Assembly (NCBI GenBank): GCA_019055375.1
Contig: JAHQIW010005250.1
Location: 620,001 to 684,000, forward strand
Direction: 5' to 3'
DNA from: Parelaphostrongylus tenuis
Taxonomy: Eukaryota > Nematoda > Chromadorea > Rhabditida > Metastrongylidae
DNA length: 64,000 bases
The position numbers and the translations under genes were made by a program. Position 1 is the first letter of the stretch. Each line of letters begins with the position of its first letter. The notes beneath the pieces were generated by a model. It did not search any database. It saw nothing but the letters and a program-made list of their open reading frames with translations, and was not told the origin of the DNA. Shown here piece by piece: positions 12,060 through 23,933 of the stretch.

Positions 12060-13000
12060 GTACCGAACGGCTGAAATGCACGTACGGATAGTGAGGAGAG
12101 GGAGAGGAAACACTACGCTTGGCGCGACAGACAACGATCTCAAATGGCCATGTAGGAGCAAGCACAAAAGCTGAGTCAATGAGGAGAGTTTGACTCCATA
12201 ATAAGTAACGGAAACAATGCTGTTTCAAATCTAGACAGAAAGATATCTTCTAAACTACCCTTCATAACAAATTATGTAAGCGTCGCTATCAAGAAGTGTT
12301 TTAGAAACAATGGCCTGTGAAACTCCGTAAGGATCATAGAGATTCCACCTAAGAACTTACGTCGCCAGTTGATTCTGATTCACTTGTACGACCATCTATG
12401 CAGGACTAATAATTGCGTAGTATGCTCTAATTATAGAGACGGAGATTGCATGAATTCGGGTGCAATATATCAGATCTCTTGCACGACATGCAGTGAATAT
12501 TACATTGACGAGACAGAAAGACCACCTTTGGTTCCCATCAAAGAACGCTTCGACGGAGAAGCCAACAGCAAACAACTAAGCCTTTAGGGGCACACGGAGT
12601 AGAAAAACACAACGATACGGACATTGTTGCTGTAAGAATCCTAAAACATCAGCGCGAAAACCCCCCAAAGCCTATGAATAAACCGCAAAAGTCCAAAATG
12701 TATAGGAGAGACTGTCTGAACATAACATGTGATATGGCGCCTTATCTCAGACTCATCTTCTATTCTGGATATGCTTCATTTTACAGAACGTTTCGCATAA
12801 GACGGTGACCTCTTCCATATAAGTATAAGGTGGAGTTTTCAAAATGACTAGACTGTTGGATTCTTTTCTATTGGATACTCGATGCATACAAAATATCCCG
12901 AGTAATCAGATATGGTATAACATGTACGGCTAGGCTCTGACGAGGGCGGGATCGCCGACGTTAACAGTTAAAGTTTCAGAAAAAAAAGTACACACCTCAT
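12060..13000 (+). mobile_element. Penelope-like element 3' part, plus copy
   Basis: It encodes the PLE endonuclease region in one open stretch (12369-12587). Residues include CVVCSNYRDGDC, then GAIYQISCTTCSEYYIDETE and IKERFDG. This is the Cys-rich linker plus GIY-YIG motif (here IYQI..YYIDET, with the usual YIG Gly changed to Asp). Stops interrupt the upstream RT-thumb side (CFRNNGL-stop). Near 12933-12972 a hammerhead-like motif keeps CTGACGA and the stem II but has lost two A residues of GAAA. The element is 5'-truncated and dead. Confidence 0.7.
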
Positions 13001-14149
13001 GCACGTTTTCACTGGAGAAAGAGACAGTTCATAAGGAATTTTACATTTCTCTAGTCATGCCGAGGTTAAGAGAGTCGGCCTTTAGAGTTATTACTACAGC
13101 CAGCGCTTTCCCATTGCATAGAATGCCTGCTATCACACCTTGTTGATGAGCATCTCATGATTTTCAGCAACGGCAACTAGTACTCCAGAATATGAATGGA
13201 TCATCAACTGCAGAACGTCGGCAACTCCGATATGAATCATGATGATATATCCGAAGGCGTGCAGGAACTCCTTGTTGGTGAAGAAAATCTGAAACTACGA
13301 TTTCCTTCATTAATGAGACGCTTCAATGTCAGGCAGTGTGCGTTGATTAACCATTCTAAAAATATAGGTAACTACTTTAGTTGGCGGATTTTTGGTTTCT
13401 AAGCCGACAATTTTTGCCAGTAGCTTGGCAGATTCACATAGAGGTGCCACACAGCTCACGTCAGAACTCCAAAATCAGCTCGGTGAAAAGAAGTATTTGA
13501 GATATGTTTTTTATAAGTTAATCATAACACTCAGGCTATGATGGCTCTTCTGTGAAACTCTGAGGATGATGATATAACTAATATTACATGTGAATCTCAA
13601 AGTGGTCGACTAGGAAGTCTTCCGAAAACAATAATGATAAAACTTTGTTATCTACGTGGCGCAAAATATAGTCATGGTGAAAAGCCATCAAAAAAACTTG
13701 CTTACCATTAGAACTGGTGTATATACAATCAGAAATAATAGCGAGATCACAGTTAAAGAGACACCGAGCAAGAGACGAATACTGCTCTCCATCACCATAT
13801 TGTCTCTAATACCTGAAATTTTCATAGTATTAATTAATTTCTGAATAGCACAATTCTTCTCAACTCAAGCGAATGGATTCCTGCATTGCAAGGCAATGTG
13901 GTATTCAGGTGAGCTAGTACATACTATGGATAACCTCAAGAACAAGGCAAATAGCGCTGCAAATTTTTTTTTATGGTAGAGAACATCTGTGTTCTCTCTG
14001 AATCAACTAATAGAAGTAGAACCCTTTAAGAATAGAGCCATTCAATATTCTTCTTCTTTCTCGATAGTTGACCATTATTTGAAAACTGTTCAAAAACACT
14101 GAGGTAAACTTTCTACGTAGCCTATCATTACTGGGGAGTACTTAGGCTC

Positions 14150-15650
14150 CGACAAAATTCTAAGGGAGACAATTCCTTAGTCAGTATGCCATACCGAAGC
14201 GAATGCCACCATCCACATGAATAGCATTGGTCATGAATAGAATGATTAGATCAAAAATGCTAGTACCGAAGCGGCGTGTAAAGAATAAAGACTCATATAA
14301 ATCTGTATCAGTACAGCTTTTTCAAATTGAGTTCTGTACTCTAGAGCTCAATTCATAAGCAGAGCTGCTTCACTCATGGCAAAGTTATCCAAGAGTCTGA
14401 AAAACAGAGCTAGCTCTTTTAACACTGATATCCTTTTTTGAATAACTTTTTTTTATGCCTTCGTGTTATAAATCCATTTAAGAGCATAAATTTAATCCTA
14501 GAATCTTGCCTAACAATTTTGTTTTGCTGTAAGACTAATTTATACTGATTTTCAATTACTCGAATAGGAAAGTAGATAATTCAATATAAGCAGCTTTCTC
14601 TTTCTTTCTACGATCACAAAAATGGAGGTGAAGCTATAAAACGACTCGCACTGCAAAAAAGAAAAAATTAGAATGAAAGCCTATAACATCCAAACTTCAA
14701 AAAGTTGGCTAATAAGTCATATTCGAAGATGAAAGCGTGAAATGATATGCGGCGATTTCGACGATCCACTGCTTATAAGAAGAAGTAACGCACATCACGT
14801 GAGGATCTTGCGAAGGATTTGAGCGTCAGTGGGACAATGCATAATCTAACGATCCTTATTATATTAGGAAGTTCTCGACAAGCCCAAATAATCTCAATTT
14901 AAACTACATTCAGGCTTGGAACCTATGAGCTTCTTGATAACTTAATAGTCAAAACTTCTAATACAAAGCCGTCAGAAAACCCATTTTATCCCTTGTCTCA
15001 ATAAGATCACTTAAAATATTCGGAGGAAAATTCAGAATTATCACCTGGCAAACATCTGAAAGAGCTAACAGCTTACTGAAAATAAAAAAGTGCAAGATAT
15101 CGGCGACTCAGTGCGTATCCCTTAGAATAATTGCGATCATTTTCCAACAAGAAGAATATGGGACTAAATTTGTAGGAACTAAGTATTCTATGAGCTTTCA
15201 AATTTACTGAGAGATTTTTTATTATAACTCCTAATTGCTTTCTTCCGTGTCGTGTGAGAAAAATGCTCATGGATGTCAACATGTAAAGTGCCACGGAGGG
15301 CTCACCTCGTCAGCAAGGTTTCTGAAGCTGAGAAGATTGAGATTTTCAGTAGCAAGTCCATCTACGAGTAAATTGACGCTACAAGTCATTAGAAAGTTGT
15401 GAAATGACGACACTTTGGTAATGCCTTAGCATGACTTTTAAGATCCATGCAGAGGAAAACTATGGCAAACGAGTAAAATTACTAGTCAGTGAGCCACTGT
15501 GATTTAAACTATTTCCCGCAATTCCTGAATCATCCAAATATTCAGGTAATATTGATGCAAAAATTTTATATGATAAACTGATAGCTCAAACCTAGAAAGC
15601 TTAACGGAATACTTTAGAATGCATCGATAGCCTATGGATTATAGAATGAA
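14150..15650 (-). pseudogene. Receptor-like membrane protein pseudogene (paralogue of 54.5-55.6 kb)
   Basis: This collinear, same-orientation paralogue of 54520-55640 encodes, on the minus strand near 14420, VLKELALFFR..MSEAALL. It then has a stop where the other copy continues open. An open stretch at 15073-15294 ends GYALSRRYLALFYFQ, which resembles the (L)SxRFQxxEN region of Sre/Srb-type nematode receptors. That family assignment is a guess. Stops in the first block mark this copy as broken. Confidence 0.35.
14600..14870 (+). pseudogene. Possible mariner N-terminal remnant
   Basis: The plus strand reads FYDHKNGGEAIKR and, after stops and frame changes, TSREDLAKDLSVSGT. This resembles the helix-turn-helix start of mariner transposases. 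A better-preserved paralogue lies at 54958-55245. The call is weak because no catalytic part is present. Confidence 0.25.
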
Positions 15651-15899
15651 TGACTCTCTTGAGGCAACTACAAGACTATATAAGAGTGTTAGTGGAATGT
15701 GATCAAAGCCGTTCATATCACCGCCTCCTCCTAATAGTGTTTTGAAGAGAGTATCACCTGTTGTCTGTCGCCGAACACCGCCGAGTGTTTCAGAGTAAAA
15801 GGGAATACGCTTTCCATTTTCTCTGTCACTTGCAAAAGTAACCCAATAAATTTTGCCTCGCTTGAAAGGGTGTCGTTCCTCTGGAGATTTCATGAGAAG

Positions 15900-17150
15900 T
15901 TCTGAACAGTGGGTTAATTATCGTCATGCTCTGTTTGACATCAGAAAGAAAATGCAATTCGTAACGGCTTTTCTAATCCGACTGATGTTGAAAAGCATAG
16001 GTTTCTAACTCACCTTTTCTTTTGAAACTTGGGGTGTAGAGCAAAATCTTTGATTTTCGATCGTTGAAGTAGGCCAGAACTTTGAATTTTTTCTCTCATT
16101 TGAGAGATGCGAAGACACTCAATAAGCTTCAACTCCTTGAGCGTGAGAATAAAAACGTTCAATAACACCAATTAATCTTTCATCCTGCTTACGCAGCGAC
16201 CATGTTTCTGATGCATGTGTTAAGCCAGGGATAGTCGTTGAGCCGAAATGATGGGCACAAAGTCATGTGTTCATTGTTTTCCTCCTATATTCTCAATGTT
16301 CTCAGAAGCTCTTCAATTAAATTAAAAATGAACTCAGACAAAACGGGGAAGGCAGAGCGAGGGCCTCGATGGTGCAGTGAAATGCCCGTAACCCCAGAAA
16401 GATTGGCTCTGATCCGAGTCTACAGTACATTTATCAGATTGCAAATTTTGTCCGTATCTTGGTAATTTTGAGGTTATATTTAACGTCGTATCCTGCCGTT
16501 AAAAGTGAACTAGACAGCAAACAGATGATATTGTGCTTACGAAAAATAAATTATGAGAAAACATGGGAAGGCTTATGAAGAATTCAAATTTAGAACGTTG
16601 TCAAGAATTATGGGTCCGTGCTGTTAGTATCCATCAACCTAGCAAAGAAATTATGTTTCTGTGTGAAAGCATGAGAACCATACGGTAGAATAGTTGTCAA
16701 AAACTATCAATTTTTTTACCACAAGCCTTACTATCTATAGAATTTGTTTTACGATCATTGAACTTCATGTAAACTAGCTATGCTATCTAAGCAGAATTTA
16801 AATTACATTTAAGTGCAACATCTTAGCCAAGCTATTGGAATTCCCAAAAAATTTTAACTGCACTTTTAATAGTTCTTTTCAGTAAGCTTAGTTGTAGAAA
16901 CGTTAACTCCTCACAAATCAATCTTAACGATTGTTTAAATAAGCTCCATCAGTTCAAAGAACTACTGTATCCTCGTCAGCAGGAAAGAAAAAATTCCCAG
17001 AGAAAAGTATGGCTTGACTTAAGAATTGTTTTCGTTTGATCTGCAGTACTCATAAGAATGGGTGGCTTTCGTTAGCACTGAGGCCTTGTAAACAGAAGCT
17101 ATTATAGAATATATTCTTTAGAGAATACCTTACCACTCTCTTCTCATTTT
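15900..17150. other. No gene recognised; one decayed tRNA-like stretch
   Basis: Only a possible degenerate tRNA-like repeat (about 16335-16460: CCTCGATGGTGCAGTGAAATGC head) is visible. I see nothing else. Confidence 0.35.
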
Positions 17151-17159
17151 GCCATTCAT

Positions 17160-17690
17160 CTCTCATACTACTTGTATTGTCTTATGCGTATGCGGCTGAC
17201 ATCCAAACACCTGTATAATTGTTGTCCCATTAATCACCGAGTGAGTTGAGCGAGTGTCAATGAAACTTTCTCCATTCCTTATCACATGCAAGAATAGCGC
17301 TTTCCTTGAACATAGTAGCCTCATTCTAAGCTTTTCGTGAATAAATCGGACCATAAATTTGGAGAGCATTTTTGTTGTGCTTTTGACATATTGGAAAATC
17401 CAATAAGTAGCGACTTCCTTCCCTCGATTTTTCAACACACATTACATGTCCGACCTACCATTAGATTTAATGACCTAGTATGTGCAACGGCATCCTTGAC
17501 ATTCGATCGCTGACTTAGGTCAAATATTTGGATCCTTTCCTTTATTTGAAAGGTACGCGATACTTCTCGCATCGACCTTTCGGTCGAAGAGCTTGGCAGT
17601 TCATTATCTTTCATTATTCTCATTATTCTCTTCACATCGTGTTTTATGCTCTTGAGCGCTCCTGAAGCTGCTTGCTTCGCTCGTCGTTCA
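17160..17690 (-). mobile_element. RTE-clade retrotransposon 3' fragment
   Basis: Minus-strand ERSMREVSR..KERIQIFDLSQRSNVKDAVA and, downstream, STTK..SDLFTKSL correspond to the C-terminal part of the RTE protein. That part follows the reverse transcriptase and is also seen at 39650-39900. Several frameshifts are present. It is heavily decayed and lacks the endonuclease and RT. Confidence 0.6.
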
Positions 17691-17799
17691 ATATGTTACG
17701 TATTCACTCCACTTCCACTCTTAGCAATCTACATTCTGCATACGTTGTCCTTGTAGTAGATTGTCTGCCGATTAGTTGCCATTTCTTAATTCTGTAAGC

Positions 17800-18310
17800 G
17801 CTGCGGAATCAGCCACATCGATTCTTTCAGACGTTGAAGTCTGGAGTCCAAAACTAACAAGAAGCCAAAGATCAGTTTCGCGCAAAATTCAACGTCATTG
17901 ACAAACGATTACCAACAGCACCATATCTTATTGTTTGTCATCCATCTCAAGCAGTCCTATCCTGTCGTCTTCTATAGTATTATCTATTTTCACCATAGGT
18001 GTCAGGTGTAGAAATGTTCTGATGGACATTATTGTTCATCTCGCTTCGCTATTACATTCTTGAGGGTGATTGCTGCTGAGTTTTTAGTTTATCATCGCCA
18101 CTTGCACATTCCATTTGATTTATGCGGCGGAGCATTTCCGAATGTTTTTTTTTTCATTTCCAAATGTCCAAATGACGAGACCGTCAAGATCGAAACATGT
18201 GTATCGGGCCTTATAAGTCAGCTCATTCAATTCACCGCATGACATGTTGGCTTAAATAATTATTACGAGATGCATTTGCAAGTGGTTCAGTTTGCTTCGT
18301 CAATGAGTGC
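17800..18310. repeat. Dispersed repeat with decayed hammerhead (family H3), copy 1
   Basis: It aligns over about 500 bp with 34480-35000 (shared blocks AAGCAGTCCTATC, GAAATGTTCTGATG/GAGAATGTTCTAATG, and GCATGACATGTTGGCT versus ACATGACATGTTGGCT). At 18166-18210 it has GTCCAA, ATGACGA, a short stem, CGAAAC, ATGTGTA and TCGGGC. The two ends can pair as stem I, but the first core base is A instead of C. Confidence 0.4.
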
Positions 18311-18719
18311 AAGGTATCCCTTCCCCATGTGTTTTATCAAACACTCTAAGGCGTGTAGAAGCCGCTGAATGACGCATACTTCACATCATGCTATTAGGTC
18401 CATGCTGACTCACTACGTATCATAATTAACCACACAACAACTACACATCCTGTGAAAATTTCTCGAGACAGACACAGTAACATCCTCACTGCACCGCCTA
18501 ATCTTGATAGCCAGCCGAATACAGACTACGCCGTTCTTACCGCAGTATACTTCACTATCGCTCATAAAACTTACTGGTGTAGGCCGTGTTCCATCGAACC
18601 GTGCTTCATCGTAATCATTCTCATAGTATTGTTATTATGTTGGTTTATTGATGATGTAACTTTGTATGCAAAGGTTGCTCGTCACCATATGTTCAAAGAA
18701 TTCCGTGGATAGGGGAGAT

Positions 18720-19950
18720 CAATGCAATAAATCAAATATTCGACATTCAGCGTTCAACAAACTCCCTTAAAACACCACTTGAACCGCTACATTCCTTGAC
18801 CGATCAGAAAACGATTTCGTAACTTTATCACTCTTCATCTACGGCTTAAGTCCTGGTGCTTAATCCACGTCACTGGATCAGCAACGGTTCTATGTGGTGT
18901 CTTTGTACTCTCCTTATCTTGTTTTTCGCAGATTTGACGAGGTGCAATTATGCAAAATTGTAGAAAAAACTGCTTTATTGCTTTAGACGTATGATTGATA
19001 TGCTTTATTATTGACTATGTGCTACTCTGATCGTAATACAAGTAGTTTCCTGATATCTGGAAATGTTTTGCAACCTATGTCGAGTTCAGTTCTATACTTT
19101 TATACCGCATAATTCTTGAGATAACAATGATTCATTGTGATGAATACAACTGAAATAGGAGTCAATGCCTTCCAATCAACTGTGTTCGAAACCTCGCTCA
19201 AAATTTGATATAGTTCAATAGAATTTTGTTCTTCGCCTTCTTCAAACGACGTCAGTGCTCTTGAGGACTCCCCAGGCCGCTCGCTTCCTCCTGCTCGACT
19301 CTGGAGTTATTACTTCATCATGTTGATTTCGCGACCGATATACGTTACTGAACCATTCGAAGATATTGTTCTCGTTGAGCTTAAATGAGACTTTAACTTA
19401 TCCGTTCCTCAGAGAATCGTTTTCGTTAATTTAGTCGAAAAGCAATCTTTTCACAGGCGTTGTCGAAAACGCTCCAATAGCTCTTTAACATTGAAAACAC
19501 CCGGAAAAATGTCATAAAACCTGAATTTTCAGCGACGCACAACTATGAAGGCCAAGCAAACTAAGAAAGTACCGTACTCTTTGCTCTTCAATGTACTCAG
19601 AAATTATTGATCTGCTGCGCAATCTTTTTTCTAAACAAATATTCTTTAGACTGAGTTTAACCTGGTTGTTTTTTGGCAATATTTCGCATCCGTATCACAG
19701 AAGACAAAATTTCTACGAACGCATGCTCAATAATCCTCACCTGTAAATTTAATTGAAGAACTGGGATAGTTTAGCCTTTGCGATGGCTTTCGACTGAAAG
19801 CAAGGTAATCTTCCAGTGACTTTTACTATTTGAAAGTGAGCTAACTAACATTTAGATAGCCCTTTATGAGTTGATGTGGTGATTTTCGTGATCCATACAA
19901 AATAGATCGCGCCACTTTACTAAGAAATTTGAAACTACTTCCCGTCGTAC
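18720..19950. other. No feature recognised
   Basis: AT-rich spacer between the 18-kb repeat and unit 2. I see no exon, inverted repeat or known element. Confidence 0.4.
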
Positions 19951-21049
19951 ATCGAATTTTCCAATCTTCGCTATATCAACATCAGACATCGATCTTTGTT
20001 GTTTCGATATGATTCTAAACCCTTCTCTCAAGAAGTAGGACAGCATATTCATACAAGTTTTCTACACGCAAGATCACGAATTGAGTTTTTTCCCCGAACA
20101 TGGAAATTTTACCCATAACAACTTAGCGACAAGAACAGGTGTTCCTATTTTATTTGCATTGTTTTCGAATAATATTTCTATGAAAATTTCAAACTCTTCA
20201 TCTACCACCGCTAAGTAAATCCAAAAATATAAACTCTTTTGCACTTTTTCTATTAATCACTAGAAAACATGCATAGTAGAAGACATTTTTATTCTATGCT
20301 CTACAAGAAATTTATTTACAAAATATTGAGTTTTTGAGTAGTTCTCCCGGTGTTTGAATTCTCATCATGAGCTCATTTCTAGGGAAAGTACCTTTATGAG
20401 CCCATCAAAGGCTGATAGAAGTAGTATGAACCTCTGATGGAAAATGTCACACTGTCATCAGCCTTTAAGTAATGATAATCACTTCGAATATCAAAGGAAA
20501 GTTACGAAATGAAATGTTAGGCACTCTAATGCTTTCTCCCTTTAGCAGGTACCAAATTGTTAATAAGCACTCAATTCACGTGCTATCTGGAAATTGGGCG
20601 GTCTGGTCTTTTTCAAAACCATTTTGCCTTTTTTTGAGTCCTCCAGCAACTGATGGAGACCTCAGAGAGAGTGTTATTTGGGTGAAGAATATCAGGGAAT
20701 TCTCAGATACATTAGACAATTTGATGCGACCTATGATCTCTATGCTTAAGTGAGCGAAATATTAAAAATTTTAACCTCCATTGAATACCCAGAATGTTTC
20801 ATAGACAAAGAAACGACTTGAGATAAACAGCAAATGTAGAATGGCAGGACTTATTTGTCACTGTAGAGTTTTATGAAAAACATTAAGGAGCATTCCAGCT
20901 GAATCCAATAAGTGAACAATTATTGGCTATTAGCACTTAGACACTCGTTGTCGTAATTTCTTGAAAGCCGACCTCCTACAAGGACTCGATGAAAAGCAAG
21001 AGTTATTCCCAGAAACTATATGAGAGGTGACAACAATGATCTTAAGCAA

Positions 21050-21180
21050 CGCCATTTGTGCATGACTAGTAAGTGAATTTGTTCCCAAAACAGCTCCATC
21101 TTATGGCAAGTATAGGCAAGTTTTATACCAAAATGTTCATAAGAAAATGCGAAATTGAACAATGCTAAAATCATGCAACT
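21050..21180 (-). mobile_element. Mariner untranslated-region fragment
   Basis: It matches the 5' flank of the mariner at 60838-61010 (CATGACTAGTAAGTGAATT, TTCCCAAAACAGC, then ATAGGCAAGTTTTATACC). No coding part is left. Confidence 0.5.
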
Positions 21181-21362
21181 GTGTTCCTTTTGGTTGATAA
21201 ATTTGATGCGTATTGCTTTAGAGCTAAAACTTATGTAACGACCTAATATTTGTGTTAATGTCCTAGAACGAGTTTATCGCCATCATCGAAAGAGAAAGCT
21301 TACGAAACTAATGGAAAACGCTCTGCTTTAGGGTGGAAAGCATCATTTTCCCTAGGAACGAA

Positions 21363-21690
21363 TCACCTATTCGAGTGCCAGCTATACCAAGCCATCGTGG
21401 GGCGAAGTGCGATCAAATCAACTGATGAAGAAAATATGACCGGTGTCGTACCGTCTAGAGTTACATCAAGACAATCATCTTTGCGGCAACGGTAGACTTC
21501 AGTGGTGGTTTGGATTGTGTGGCTAACATGGCGAAGTACGATCACAATCTCCTGGATTGAATATGTGTGGGAAGTTGATTTTCCTACCATTGGATTGTTT
21601 CGTGATACTAAACAAGCTTCAATTCCTAATTTGAAATAAATCAAATCCACTTTGGTATGAAAACATAAAATTTCTGTGAACTAGTGTGAT
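21363..21690 (-). pseudogene. Unassigned multi-exon gene, copy 2 (partial)
   Basis: This is the best-preserved copy of the unit's unknown gene. After an AG acceptor the exon starting at 21551 stays open to 21363: EIVIVLRHVSHTIQTT, TEVYRCRKDDC, LDGTTPVIFSSSVDLIAL. An upstream exon-like stretch (about 21585-21670) reads HTKVDLIYFKLGIEACLV and ends at a GT donor. The TEVY.CRK and LDG.T residues are shared with copy 1, and IALCP-like residues with copy 3, supporting real ancestral coding. Function unknown. Confidence 0.4.
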
Positions 21691-21794
21691 TTCTGTACGG
21701 TCTCATAATCATGGCAATTCATGATAATCGAAATTGTATACTTATTTGATTTTTATCAAGAACTAAATGCAGAAGGTGACAGTTATATAGAATT

Positions 21795-22945
21795 CGTGGT
21801 AGTGTTCTATTATGGCGGTGCCACTTGAGGCCTTCGGTAAAAACGTATCCTTTCCTGTTAACTGACGAATGCTATGATTATCTGCTAGCTTGAATAAGTG
21901 AATTTTAAAGACATATTTTATTTCTCATAATGATTGTTTTTGACGCATTGCCAGTCAAAATAAGATCTTGTTTCATATCTGAAGAATTCTCGCCTGATAA
22001 AAGTTTTTTCATAACAAAATTTAACCATTAGATAGAACACTACTTTTTGATTCAGAAAATGTGTTTGCTCTTTAGAGAGAACTTCATAGAGCTCTGCAAT
22101 TCGCACAAGAAGAGTGGGTTTCACGCATCTGAAATATCGATGTTTTTCGCACTCCTTCAGAAACAAGGGTGTTTTCCAGTTTTTCCAAGTTGCTTATTAG
22201 CTTAATCAATAGCTCGAATCTCGACAATCCCAGCGATATACCTAGGTTTTAAGGAAATCTCTCAGTTCGAGCCGTTTCAATGCGTCCATCTCGGGAGAGC
22301 ATCTCCAGTAGTAACCATTCGATAGTCTGAATTCTGCTGATTTCAGTGATATATTTAAGTTTTTCGAAAGGATTTCTTAGTGAGATATAATAGGTCAGGG
22401 CGCGCAATGCAGTGACGATACATGGCCACCACGCATTGCCAGATATGTGAGTGGGATTTCGCAATACTGGCCCCTGGCTGGCCCCGCAATAACCATCTCA
22501 GCAATCCCCACATTGATTAATCATTACAAGTCAACTGCCTAAAACTGTCATTTGATTCTCATCGATTACACTTAATCATGAGCCGACTAGAAGTGTCTCA
22601 CTGAGTGTGAAATCCCATTTTCTCTCGGTCGTTACAAAGCCCGCAGAAGTCCTTTCCAAAAGCCAAATACATCATTATAATTTGAAAGATTTTATCTATC
22701 TAACAATCAAAGATTCTTTCCAACAAAGCTTTTATCCAGTGATATATATTCGAATGAGGAACAAAATCTTATTTTGACTGGTACGGCGCCAAAAATAGGC
22801 TACCTGAGAAACTAAACATGCCATTGAAATTCACTTGATTTGAGCTATCGACAAACTACAGAAAGGCTTTGCAAAAGCAAGAATACTTTTTTACCGAAGG
22901 CCTCAAGTGGCGCCGCCATAATAGAACAGTACCGAGTTCGTTCTG
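21795..22945. mobile_element. DNA element or MITE with about 45-bp terminal inverted repeats
   Basis: The block GTTCTATTATGGCGG, T/C, GCCACTTGAGGCCTTCGGTAA at 21804 recurs in reverse complement near 22890-22930 with only a few differences. The interior of about 1.1 kb has no recognisable transposase. The element sits just downstream of receptor copy B, where units 1 and 3 have other sequence. Confidence 0.55.
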
Positions 22946-23933
22946 AGACGCTCACATTCCTCACGGTCAACTTCTACAAAATCCACAAAACCACTAAAAA
23001 TACGAATTATCTTTTTGGTTTTTTCCACGTGCAAAACTCACTCATTGAAGGTGAGGTATATTAGCGTATCTATTCTATTATAACTGTTCACAGCAGACAC
23101 GAGACGTATTGACTAATAGCGGATTCGCCGAGGTAGGCATGAGATATGGTCAATATATGAAGGTTATAAGAAAATAAAGGTAATCGCAGAGGCCTGATTA
23201 TCATAAAATTGAAGAGTAACCACCGACATGGCTGGAATGCTTTTTCTCCGACCATTCATGTTCTCTCACATGGCGTACGATTTAGAATAGTCTTGGTGGG
23301 AGACAAAAATACCTGGACTGTGATACGATACCCCTGCTTGCTCTATTTTCTTGATGACTGGAATCTTTCCTGATTCATCTGTCATCATTTTATCCAAATT
23401 CTATTCAGACCTACATAGCAGCTTGAATAACTGAATATGGAGCTATATGTAGTCATGGATTGAAACGACAATGGCCAATACAAGATAATTTCGCAAAATC
23501 TTGGCATTAGTGCAAAACAGGTACATGCATTGGAAGGAGAAATATCTTGAACTGTTGCTCAACTATATCTTTCATTACGGTGGAAATAATCTATTAGTAG
23601 ATAAGAACTCCTATGAAAAGGAATCGGGAAAGAATATATAGTTACAGCTGGGATGTAACTTTAGAAAACACGGTGCTAAGAAGCAAATGTAGCACGATAC
23701 GATCAAAACCTGGAAGTAAAAAATGCGTCTATTGATGAAGATTAATAGAAATATTCAGCACAAAGACAGTTTTGAAAAATTTTTTGAAGGCAACTTTAGA
23801 GCGGAATAGTTACATCACAGGCTCACGTGAGTGAGTTTAACTGATGCGAGCGCAGGAAACCATCTGCCTATCACTACCGTTGTTAGACGATTAAATATTA
23901 ACAGTGGTGTCAATGCCGATGTTATGAAACATA

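Larger units (their letters stand above)
7061..13825 (-). pseudogene. Srt-like serpentine chemoreceptor, copy A (near-intact, one stop)
   Basis: Seven-transmembrane nematode chemoreceptor, best matching the Srt type. Expected role: odorant sensing in sensory neurons (family knowledge). Six exons, all GT..AG: 13706-13798 (TM1; ATG at 13798, or in frame at 13825), 13139-13288 (TM2, GYIIMIHIGVADVLQLMIH), 8794-8925 (TM3, GAVLTGLW..TVNRL), 7638-7785 (TM4, CNYMFFPDSFSW), 7491-7567 (TM5) and 7061-7387 (TM6-7, ending NGINPLIYLTFNK-stop). Phases fit throughout: 0,0,0,1,0. The sum is about 310 residues, normal for the family. Exon 6 has one in-frame TAG (7355-7357), and the residues around it are unlike copies B and C, so the gene is either dead or the exon 6 start is misplaced. 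Intron 2 (4.2 kb) holds a SINE and two PLE pieces. Confidence 0.75.
3420..15650. repeat. Segmental duplication unit 1
   Basis: This stretch aligns by eye, block after block and in the same order and orientation, with unit 2 (about 19960-29680) and unit 3 (about 40120-47690). Anchors are the GCTTCGATATGATTC block at 3455 (19995 in unit 2), the TATCAGCTTCTGT block at 3865 (40306 in unit 3) and the GACGGTGTA-less receptor exons listed below. Other anchors are the CTTCCAGC..GATGGAGA block at 4489 (20641; 40644), the unassigned minus gene at 6000-6500 and the Srt-like receptor at 7061-13825. Divergence is high (many indels), so the duplication is old. The 14150-15650 part is shared instead with 54520-55640. 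Exact edges need an alignment. Confidence 0.7.
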
